From Certhia americana (taxonomy: Eukaryota; Chordata; Aves; Passeriformes; Certhiidae), in assembly GCA_018697195.1 (NCBI GenBank), contig JAGMWU010000129.1:36001-100000 (forward strand): a stretch of DNA of 64,000 bases. Direction: 5' to 3'. Below, one piece after another: positions 1 through 51,409 of the stretch. The notes beneath the pieces are model-generated. The model was not told the DNA's origin. It worked only from the letters and a program-made list of their open reading frames with translations, and searched no databases. Position numbers and translations under genes: made by a program. Position 1 is the first letter of the stretch; the number at the start of each line of letters is the position of its first letter.

Positions 1-22
1 CCACGCCACAGTTGACTCATGC

Positions 23-277
23 TCAGCTTGTGACATCCCAGATTATTTTCTGCTCTATCTGCTGTTTAGCAAGCTGTCCTCTGTCACGCCTTTCCACACT
101 GAATTGTTCTTGTCTAAATGTTTTCTCTTGCATCAGTCCCCATTTACCCTCATCTTCTTCTGGACTGTAACTTTCAGGATCATTCTGAATTCTATGCTTG
201 TACTCTACCATATCAGCAGTGGATCCAAATGACAAAGGAATGCTTCCCATTCTATCAGCTAGGTAACTAATAAACAT
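23..277 (-). other. Unidentified coding-like fragment (84 codons)
   Basis: This open frame on the minus strand reads as a hydrophilic, Glu/Gln/Arg-rich peptide with ordinary codon use, including DPESYSPEEDEG in the middle and a charged, helix-like C-terminal half. A pyrimidine-containing acceptor ending in CCCAG lies just before the first ATG, and a GGTAAAT donor-like site lies inside the frame near 148. It could be an exon of a gene continuing off the left edge, or a relic of one. I do not recognise the family. Confidence 0.2.
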
Positions 278-732
278 CCTGGGCCAAGGACAAGCTAGTG
301 GCTGGATTCTGTATCTCTTCTGTTAGGCAATATTGTCTAACAATGTCACATTTAAGGAATTATTCACCCAGATAAATACAAGTGAACTTGAGCCAGAGCT
401 GAGAAATGAGCTCCTAAGTGTACAGACGTATTAGTAACACCAAGGTTTGCAGGTATTTGTCCCAGCAGGAGAGTTATAAACAAGGATGTGCAGTTAAAGC
501 CCATTTGGAAAGAATATTGGGAAGCTGCAGTAACTGTCATGACATCAATTTTCTCTCCATAAGCCATGAACATTCACCACAGGAAACCCACTATAATCTG
601 TCACAATACAAGCCTTAAACTTTTGGACTTAAAATATTTTTAAATACTTGTTCATAATTTTTCAAGATCCTACACATGGATATAAATATAAAAATACATT
701 TAATTTCCCTGGTTTCTTGTCTTAGCTCTTAC

Positions 733-1220
733 TCAGCAAGACTCTGACACAAATAAAGTTGAATACACATTACTGTTAGATACTTCAGTGACATAAGGAA
801 CGAGGATGTGTAGTCTCACAGAAAATCTGGGGGCTGTTTTCTTGAACTGGAATATAAAAACCATTATACCAGATTTCAGACTGAATCCAGACAAGCACAA
901 CATCTAATACTGTGTAACAATGGATACTTTGGGAAAAAGGGTAAGGCAAATAAATTAATAGGTGGGTGCTTCCTCCTCTGACACCCTCTCCAGATCTTTC
1001 ACTGACTTAGGTATTTTCTGAGCATTTCTTTTTGCATCTGGGTCATCACATGTGCAAGCTTCTACCTGACTAATTTCATCCGTTATTATTCCAACCACTT
1101 TCAGTACTCCTTAAACTGAAATGGATAGTATAACCCCCTGGAATTTCACATTGCATGCAGTGCCAGGGTTCTATTGATTCTGAATTCACAATGCCAATAT
1201 GAAATCATCAGTGGTTTAGC
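733..1220 (-). other. Cluster of unidentified coding-like fragments
   Basis: Three short open stretches follow one another on the minus strand. The first (1220-1146) starts after a good acceptor (GTTTCAG) and reads AKPLMISYWHCEF and onward. The second (1110-955) is 51 codons, rich in Asp, Glu and Lys, and contains EACTCDDPDAKRNAQK. The third (846-733) starts after an acceptor (TATTCCAG) and reads FKKTAPRFSVRLHILV and onward. Stops and frame changes separate them, and no set of donors joins them cleanly. They may be exons of a gene I cannot identify, a decayed pseudogene, or chance. Confidence 0.2.
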
Positions 1221-2394
1221 CTGAAACAGCTTTAAAAGATTTGTCAGAAACTATCATATAAATACTAAAAGGACAGAAGAAATGACTGAAAAACTAAATT
1301 ATTCATTTTTCCACAGGGACATGGAAAAAAAGACGGTCTTTCAAGGACTAGGATAAATCAGATACTACAATCAAATCTGCAAATGCTGCAAAATTGAAAG
1401 GCGATTCCAAGGCTGAAGCCACATGAGGCAAAAATTTTAATGAAGTTCCACTAAAAATGCAAAAGCAGTAACTACATGACTGAACTGAAAATCTGAGAAA
1501 CAAGGTCTAAAAGGAAATGAGATGGATGTGACATTTGCAATTGCTGCAACATTAGCTCAAACATTCCTAAACTGCTCATCAGAGAAAAAAGATAACACAT
1601 TTTCCACACTGGGGCAGATTTTCTCAGCTCAGTTCCTGTGTGCCTAAAGATAAAAGATATGCTTATCAAGCAGTATGTAGATACATGGAGAGCAGGGAGG
1701 GACAATGCTCCACTTCTACCTCAAGAGTCCTTTTATTTCTCATGAATTTCTATGTGCTTGGCCTTTTTTAAACTTTACACCCTCCACTGCACCACCACAA
1801 ACATCCTGAGAGTGTAACACTTGGTTTATTTCCCTTCCTGTAACTCATACCTTCTTCTCCAAAGCTTTGCATGTGCAGAATATCAGGCATGCCAAACTGC
1901 AAGCAGTGAGACCACTCATATGTGTGTCAGTTGAAATGGAAAAAAATGCCATCGCATCTGAAAATTAATTTTAGTTGCCCATCCTGTTTGCAAGCATCCC
2001 CTTCAGTGTGATTGCTCCCATGCCAGTTGTCTCATCTTTCTCTGAGGATCAAAAATGTATAAATAGACTCTGACCCCTTTTATTGCACAGAGAGTTAAAG
2101 AAATGGGAAAGTTAAGGAAAATAACTGTAACCTAATAAAAATTCAGAGGTACCTCAAAACATTAATGAACACTTTATTATTTCAGATATGGAAGTTACAG
2201 ATATGGGAAGTACAGCCCCATAAGTACACATTATTTTGGGCCTTGCAAAACATAAACATTACACAAAAATTATGCTGTTGAGAATGAATACAAACCATTT
2301 TGATGATATTTTCTGATAGTTGCTAATTAAAGGAAGATGGAAAAATACATGGATATAGAACATGTAATCAAGAAACCTGGGCCGGGCTTTTTCA

Positions 2395-2530
2395 CTGTGC
2401 TGCTTTGTTCGTGACATAGCCAGAGACTTTGATTTCAATGACTCAGTTTCTTCATCTGGAAAATGAAGATAACATCTGAATGTTTCAGTGGAATGGTGAA
2501 ATTTAAGCTTGTGTATGAAGGGCATGGAGA
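2395..2530 (+). repeat. MIR-like SINE relic
   Basis: The stretch centred on 2440-2475 reads ACTCAGTTTCTTCATCTGG followed by AAAATGAAGATAA. This closely resembles the conserved 3' part of the tRNA-derived MIR SINE, which normally reads CTCAGTTTCCTCATCTGTA then AAATGGGGATAA. The flanks are too diverged to set exact limits. MIR copies are old and shared across amniotes, so this is a background relic. Confidence 0.5.
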
Positions 2531-3129
2531 CTGCTAAGTGGCAAGGTGTTATTACCATATATTATAAACATAAACCTAGGAAATTTGGCATTGAATGTGT
2601 AGGGGTTTTTTCCCCTTTAGCTGTCCTTTTGTTTTAAATAGTACTACTAATAATTGACATTCTATTAACAGTGAGAGGAAACAACAAAGGATTCTCTGCA
2701 CTTGCATATAGCCAACATAACAAAAAAAAAGAAACAAAGAACAGGGCAAGTTGGTGGTCTGAATATTCAAGCTAAAATGGAGCCCTGCTTGGAATATTTA
2801 AAAGGTTCCTTTTCATTCTCTTGAAATACTACCTGCTCTTACTGCTATTTTTTTTCTGCATTCATCACATTTATGGGATAATTTTTTGGTCCACTGGCAG
2901 GCAAACTTTCTATTTGTGATTGCAAGGGGAGTTTCCTGCACAAGGCCCAAAGAGCCTGCCCTTTAGTATGGCCGTGGATGCTGCTTCACCTTCACTCCTC
3001 TCAGAGCATAAAGTCAGAGGCAAAAAGAGACCATTCCCAAATTTATTGATAAGCAACTAGAGCAGCATCTCTCCTTGAGAGGCCTCCAACAGAAGGCAAT
3101 TCATCATGGTTAATAACAACACATTAGCT

Positions 3130-3190
3130 TAGGTTGGAAGGGACCGTAAAGACCATCCAGTTCCAAGTCCCTTGCAGTGACGGGATGACA
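3130..3190 (-). repeat. CR1 LINE 3' tail fragment (antisense)
   Basis: The sequence starts AGGTTGGAAGGGACC and continues through GACCATCCAGTTCCAA. This is the reverse complement of the standard avian CR1 3' end. CR1 is the dominant non-LTR retroposon of birds. The fragment is probably part of the same cluster as the copies at 3405 and 3544. The GC-rich stretch between about 3190 and 3400 is not clearly CR1. Confidence 0.75.
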
Positions 3191-3404
3191 TTTGCAGTTG
3201 TTGTGGGGACACAAATTACCCCTGTCCTGTGGGGTGTTTGGGGAGCTGTCCCATCTGTGCCCAGCTTGGGGCCAGCCAGCAGTGCCAGGCTCCCCTCAGC
3301 ATCGGCCATCGGGGCACCCAGCGGCTCCCGTGGGGCGGCCAACTCCATCGGCCCCTTCGGCAGATGTTCACAGAATACACAAAATATTCAACGCCTAAAC
3401 CACT

Positions 3405-3543
3405 AAACCAAAGGCATATTTAAGAGGTTTCTGGATCTGGCACTGGGTGATGTGATTTAGTGGTTGCGGTGCCAGCGCGCAGTGGATGGCTGGATTTGAT
3501 GATCTTGAAGGGCTCTTCCAACCTTGACAATTCCACGATCCCA
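3405..3543 (+). repeat. CR1 LINE 3' tail (sense)
   Basis: The order of landmarks matches a CR1 3' end on the plus strand: TTTAAGAGGTTTCTGGATCT, then GGCACTGGGTGATGTGATTT, AGTGGTTGCGGTG, then GGATTTGATGATCTTGAAGG and TCTTCCAACC, ending in a decayed terminal repeat (ATTCCACGATCC). It is immediately followed by an antisense CR1 fragment, so the two share a short complementary stretch. Confidence 0.8.
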
Positions 3544-3720
3544 AACCACATCGCTCAGCGCCACATCCGGACACCTCTTAAACACCTCCAGGGACGGTGA
3601 CCCCACCGCCTCCCTGATCGCCTAACCAGGGAATTTCCTTTTTCTAATATCAAATCTGAATCTCCGCTGTGGCAGCTCAAGGCCGTTTCCTCTGGCGCTC
3701 TCCCTGCAGATGAGACCGGC
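3544..3720 (-). repeat. CR1 LINE fragment (antisense), next to the promoter
   Basis: This reads as the reverse complement of a CR1 3' region: CGCCACATCCGGACACCTCT, ACACCTCCAGGGACGGTGAC, then TTTTTCTAATATCAAATCTG and GGCCGTTTCCTCTGGCGC. It ends where the CpG-rich promoter of MAP7D3 begins. The orientation is opposite to the adjoining sense copy. Either the sense copy inserted into an older antisense element or the two were brought together by rearrangement. Confidence 0.8.
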
Positions 3721-4007
3721 CCCCCCTCACTACACCCTGCCGTCAGGGAGCGATGCGGTGCCCCCCGAGCCTCCCGGAGCCCCGCGGCTCCCTCAGCCGC
3801 TGCTCACACACTCCTTCCCCAGCCCCTGCAGGAGGCTGGCAGCCCCTGGCCGGACCCTCTCCCTCACGGTCCCTATGTGAAGCGCAGCCCCGCGGCCGCC
3901 CCGGATGAACGCGGGAGCGCTCCCGGTGCCGGCAGGGCGGGAGCGGGCGGAGCCTGCGCACTGCGCCCCGCGCCCCGCGGCCCGCCCGCCACAGCCCGGC
4001 GCTGAAG

Positions 4008-46297
<42,290 letters not shown>

Positions 46298-46302
<5 letters not shown>

Positions 46303-46775
46303 AGAGATTAACGAAGCATCTCCTGAAAATTGCTACTAAAAGTAATAATGCAGCCTTGTTCTGATGTCTCCTGTAACAGACTGGGTAGGTGATTACTTTA
46401 AAGAGTAGCTGTCTCAAAACCTGCTACAACCCATTGGCTGATCCTTCAATTCCAGTGATGCATCCAAGTGCAGCTGTGTTTGCAGTGGGTTTGCTGGAAC
46501 TACACCTGTTCTTCCCTCGACACCTCAGTTGCAACAGGAGCCCTCAGCCTTCTCCCTCTTGCTGTTCAGAAATACTGTAGAACTGTTTTAGACTTTAGAG
46601 CAGTGCCTTAGGTAAAAGGAAAACTGTATTTTTGTATGATAGCTGTTTGTTCTGGCAGAGACAATCATTCTAACAAAGATGCCGATATTTTTTCTGTGCT
46701 GAGATTTGTTGGACGGTCTGATCCAGCCCTGTGTAAATACGTGCACACAGTTAAATAAACTTTGCAGTTGAACAA
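46298..46775 (+). other. MAP7D3: Candidate MAP7D3 terminal exon and 3' UTR
   Basis: A strong acceptor (TTGCCTGCTTTTTTCAG) lies before 46298. Joined to exon 20 in phase 1 it adds one Ala and stops at once (TGA, 46300-46302). The rest would be 3' UTR, with AATAAA at 46754-46759. The region may instead be the distal part of an extended exon-20 3' UTR. No other sequence between 44059 and 46297 looks coding. Confidence 0.5.
46754..46759 (+). terminator. MAP7D3: Poly(A) signal of MAP7D3
   Basis: AATAAA on the plus strand, followed by a T/GT-rich stretch (TTTAGTTTTGTTATGTTAAA) as expected of a cleavage region. It is the last good signal before the sequence turns into the FHL1 3' side. Confidence 0.65.
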
Positions 46776-47525
46776 TGCTTTAGTTTTGTTATGTTAAATG
46801 TGACCTTACTAGACCTCTCCACCCCTTGCCACGCTGACCTGCCGTGGGTTGCACTCTGGTGCTGCTCTAACTGCTCCAGCTGCAGATTCCCAAACTATCA
46901 GTCCCTGGCAGTTGCATCTGTGGGGTTGAGAGGGGATTTGCACTAACACCTTCAGCTCCTGCTGTGTCTGTGCTGAGGGCGTGTTCTGAACTGAGAAATT
47001 CTTTAACCTGCTTTTTCCTGCCAGCCTTTGCCTTTCCCCTGCAGCAGCAGCATCTCTGTGTTGTGGGGGTGAGTCCAGCAGTTGAGCAGTGACCAGCAAG
47101 ATGCTGCCTTTTCATTTTCTTGCAAGGGTTCTTTATCAGTAGTTGAAAGGGACTGGCTGGAGCAGATCCAGTTGATTAAGTATTTTACTACTGTGGAAAA
47201 AAGCCCTCCTTAAATCAGCATGCATGTTGCTGAAGTCTGGTAGATCTGTGCATGAACAGTGGCTGTACATATGCTCTCCAAAGGGCTTTTTCACACAGGC
47301 TGTTTCTGGCAGATGGTCCAGTGTCAGTTATATATTTTAAAAATTAATTAGTTTATGGAAAGGGTTGCTTTAGTCCTCAGATATTTAAGGGTGCAATGAC
47401 AGCACAGCTGACTCTTACTTTGCCCATATCGATGTAGTAGACTTGGTTTCAGTAGCTCAGCCCTAAGACACGTCAGTCATGTAAGATGGCAAAATGAAAA
47501 AATAATTTCCAGACTATAGATTCCA
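46776..47525. other. Tail-to-tail intergenic spacer MAP7D3/FHL1
   Basis: About 750 bp between the likely 3' ends of two convergent genes. No open frame or repeat of note. The exact ends depend on poly(A) site choice, so the 3' UTRs could reach into it. Confidence 0.5.
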
Positions 47526-48331
47526 AGCAGGCACTAGTCTCACTTTTATTCAGTCACTAAATATCCACTGACATGATAGGAGAGCTAGCCTTCTCTGAGC
47601 TATTTTTAAGGCACTTGTAAATGCATGTGCATGTTGTAGGTGAAAGATTTACTAGTTGTTAATGGATTAATAATTGTACATAGACAGCCTTGTTTAAACA
47701 ATGATATAAAAAAAGCTGATGAGGAAAACTTGCAGGCAAACCATGCGGAAATCAAGACTAAAACAAGTTTATGGAAAGATAACTAAGCTAAATGTCACTG
47801 CCAAAACATTGTTATCTGTAAGATGAAGCCATTCCGTACATGTGCTGCAATGTGGTGTTGTAGAGTAAGCTAAGATATTTATTACTTATTAATGGTGTGG
47901 TGGTTGTTGTGTATCTGTACTTGTAGAAGCATAATAATGGATCCCTCTGATCTTTGCATCTCTGTGTCAGAGGTCCATGCCTTGTCAAACCCACTTCAGT
48001 TAAGTGCCAAGCTTAATCATATACCAGATAAGTTTAAAACTAGATTTGTTTTAGTTTAAGCCACACACAGATGATGCAGTGTGTGGATCTCTAAATCTAA
48101 GAGCGTTTCAAACCTTTATACTAGGAGTTACTTGGAAACAAGGTTAGGTTTTTGCAAGGCTGCATGCTTTTGTACTGCAGGAGCTTCAAAAGTCAAACCC
48201 AGTATATTGAGGCTAATTTAGTTCTTGCACTAAAATGGAAAAAGTTAGAATTCTCAACATGCAAAAACCTGCTCTTTTACCAGGACTGTTTGGGAAAGCA
48301 GGGCTTTAAAATCCATCTTACATCTGCTCAT
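47526..48331 (-). other. FHL1: Probable 3' UTR of FHL1
   Basis: Minus-strand sequence after the FHL1 stop codon. Two AATAAA signals are present, at 47883-47878 and 47550-47545. Use of the second gives a UTR of roughly 800 nt. No coding frame is supported here. Confidence 0.45.
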
Positions 48332-48486
48332 TTACAGTCGTTTGGGACACTCAGCACAATAAATTTTTCCATTATGGCAAACAAAGCGCTTGTTGGCCAG
48401 ACCACGGGCACACTTTGTGCATTTGAAACAGTAATCATGCCAGGATTCATCTTCGTAGTTAACCACACTGGTTCCTCTTCCAAATC
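48332..48486 (-). CDS. FHL1: FHL1 last coding exon (LIM4)
   Basis: Acceptor CCTAGCAG, stop TAA at 48334-48332. It encodes [20 protein letters not shown], then [15 protein letters not shown], ending CAECPKRL. It completes the fourth LIM. A TAG three bases upstream could serve as an alternative acceptor (exon from 48489), inserting one Ala. The same exon is also fully open in the +1 frame as far as a TGA at 48330-48328. Confidence 0.95.
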
Positions 48487-51336
48487 CTGCTAGGAGAGAA
48501 CACAATTATAGGACGGCGATAGTAGCTTTGCCTTGGCTGGGTTATCCCACCAAACAGCACAGCCTTTTCCTGCTGCCCCAGTGCTTCCCGACGCTTACAG
48601 CCCACAGGGGGTGCCTGGAACTCCAAAGTGGCAATGAGGCATGGTTTTGTTGCATCTTCTGATGTTTCTTGAAGAAGAAACATAAGCATAAGGCTTGCAT
48701 AGCTTATCCCTGCAATAAACTTTTTCCCTTGGCTCCTTTCTCTGGCAAACAGTCAGAGAGATGTGGAGCAAGGACTGGTTGGGCTAAACACTTCTAGGCT
48801 CAGATCCATGCTCTGAAACACAGGATGGAAGGTGAGCCTCATGGGACTGGCAGGACTGTGCCCACATTTCAGGGCTGAGCTCTGTAATCCAGTGAGTTTT
48901 AAGTGTAAAATACATCAGAAGGGGTACAAATGTCCCTTTGGGACAATAAACCACCAGACTTAAGGGTCCCAAACCAAGACATGGGTGGGAACAGTTCTGG
49001 TTAGGGGAGTTCTGAAGGAGATGAATTTGAGACATGCAGAGGCTGAAGAGCTCAGTTACTAGCTCAGTCTCCATTCACAAGCACGTGGCTCAGAGTCAGA
49101 TCACATGTAAAATGCTGGGATTGGGCTTGGGTTACCAGACCTGCTTCTGCTGTTACCCATCCCTGGGCTCCCTGTCTTTGGGGGATTGCTGTCCTGACCT
49201 TCAGCACCCACTGCCCTCGAGCTGCATTTAACCCAACATACCTGTAATAGGATTCTTGCATCCAGCACACTTCTTGGCCACACACTCCTTATAACATTCA
49301 ACACAGTAAAACTGATCCTCCACAGCTGTGAAGCGCTTCCCACCCAGTTGCTTCTTGCAGTTGGAGCAAATGAAGCACTCAGAATGCCAAGGCTGTTCCT
49401 GGTAAGTGAGACCTCCAGAAGTGATGGGCTGGGAGGAAAAGAGCAGAGGTGTGGTTTAGAATCAGCAGGGGAGAAAAGAGGTGACACAGGCATGGGGTGT
49501 AGGGTAGCAAAGCTTTGTCATGGAGAGGATCTTTCCAAAGTTTGCATTAAAATTTAATTGCACAGTGCACTTGAGTCCCTCTAACCTGAAATCTTACATA
49601 CCTGGCACTTCCATAACACTTTCTTTCATTTGCAATAACTGAAATTCCACACTAATCACTTGCAGAAGTTGTAAAACAGCTACTGTTTCACTTCTTGAAT
49701 ATTCAGTACCACTCCAGAGCTTAAACTACTCCAAGGCAAGTGCAAGACTGGTGTCACTTGGTTTCTGCAGTGTTGCCATCAGCTAACCCACCCACCTGCC
49801 CAGATCCTGTAACACACAGGAACCATCGGCTCTCCCATCATTCCACCAGCTGCTGACACCAGTATCTCAGGGGAAGAACATCAGCACTGGTACAGCTTCT
49901 GCATGGTTTGCCTGCTGGTTCCCCCTCCCAGCTCCCAAGAGGCACACAAGGGCTGGTTCTGGCAGCTGCCTCTGCAGAGAGGAAGGACTTACATTCTTGC
50001 ACTTAGCACAGGTCTTGGCAAACTTGAGCTCATGGCAGGAGACACAGTAGAATTCATCACCCTTGGGGAAGAAGCTCCCAGATCCAATCACTTGCTTGCA
50101 CTGGTTGCAGGTGAAGCAATCCTTGTGCCAGACCATCTTCTTGTACTCAACATTTTGGTCTCCTACAACAGATAAAAATAACTCGTCCTGTGAGATTTCA
50201 GGCCTGTGGCAAATCCTTCCCCCTGTGCAGTGTAACATCTGTCCATTGCTATGCCCAGGATTCCTCTGGAATGCAGACAAGGAGTGAGCTGGTAATTTCT
50301 GTATCTGATTTTCTTAAAATCAGATCAGCTGCCTGAGCCTTTTAGGACCTTGATTTACCAAGCAAAGCTTTTGATAGAAGTGGTTTAAGACTGAAATAAG
50401 GGTTAATTAGCTATATGAGGGTTAACTGCAATACACAGGTGAAAGCAACAGCCAAAATTTACTATTCTAAGGTGCTCCAGCCTTCCACTGTGATGCCCAA
50501 ACCCATAAACATGGCCTCCACAGCCTGATAAACCACCCCAGTTGTGCCCTAGAGCAGAACGTGGCCCTCAGACCCCTGTCACTGGCACAGTACCTGCAAT
50601 AATGGGCTTGAAGCAGCCCTTACACCTGGGTGCATCCTCAGCAGCGGTGCAGTTGCTGCACCAAACCTTGTTGTTCTCCCGCAGCATGAAGGGCTCGTTG
50701 ACCAGAGACGTGTAGCACTTGAAGCAGCGGAAGCAGTTGTCGTGCCAGTAGCGGTTCTTGAAGTGCAGCTCCTGGAATGAACAGAAAGGGAGGGAGAGAG
50801 GGAGTGAGAAGCTTTTCTCTCCCCCTGAGCAGCCCTAAAGCCAAAGCTCCTGTCTCACCAGCCTGGGCAGTAAAGTTTGTCTGATTCAGGATAGGGCTAC
50901 AGCTCCTCTTCAAGCACTTAAGGACATTTAACCAAACTCACTGACACAATCACATTCACTTTGGACTTTCACGGGGGTAGAAGATGCTTCAGACCAACGG
51001 CCTGGAGATCTGAAGTTCTGCAAGTGTGGGTTTCTTGGGTTCTTAAATGCTCTCTAGTTCAGGCGTACATTATAATTGCCATAAGCCTTTATCTGGCCCT
51101 GAAGTTATATGTTAATGACTTCAGTAATAGCATATTTCTATAGATAAGCAACAAACCAATTTCAAATTTTCATGGAGATCAAAGCAGTTTCAACCACCAG
51201 GCTTGGAGATACTTGCAGGTCCTGCAGTTTGTGTTTCTTCATGTCCTGCTGGTGTTACGGTGCCTGAACATCAGAGATACTACTACAGATTAACACAAGG
51301 AAAAAAACCCAGCAGAACCATCTTGCCATCCAACTG

Positions 51337-51409
<73 letters not shown>

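Larger units (their letters stand above)
1..3120. other. Upstream flank of MAP7D3, no confirmed gene
   Basis: About 3.1 kb of AT-rich DNA upstream of the MAP7D3 promoter. No complete gene is visible. It holds several short coding-like stretches on the minus strand (separate entries) and one MIR-like SINE relic. In mammals the gene divergent to MAP7D3 is ADGRG4, but none of the fragments resembles what I know of that protein's N-terminal pentraxin-like region, so I do not assign them to it. Confidence 0.5.

Noticed and set aside
48490..49241. Possible FHL1B-type extra exon in the intron between LIM3 and LIM4
   Set aside because: A minus-strand frame at 48459-48689 contains a KRR cluster, but it does not resemble the mammalian nuclear-signal exon and lacks a clear acceptor-donor pair.
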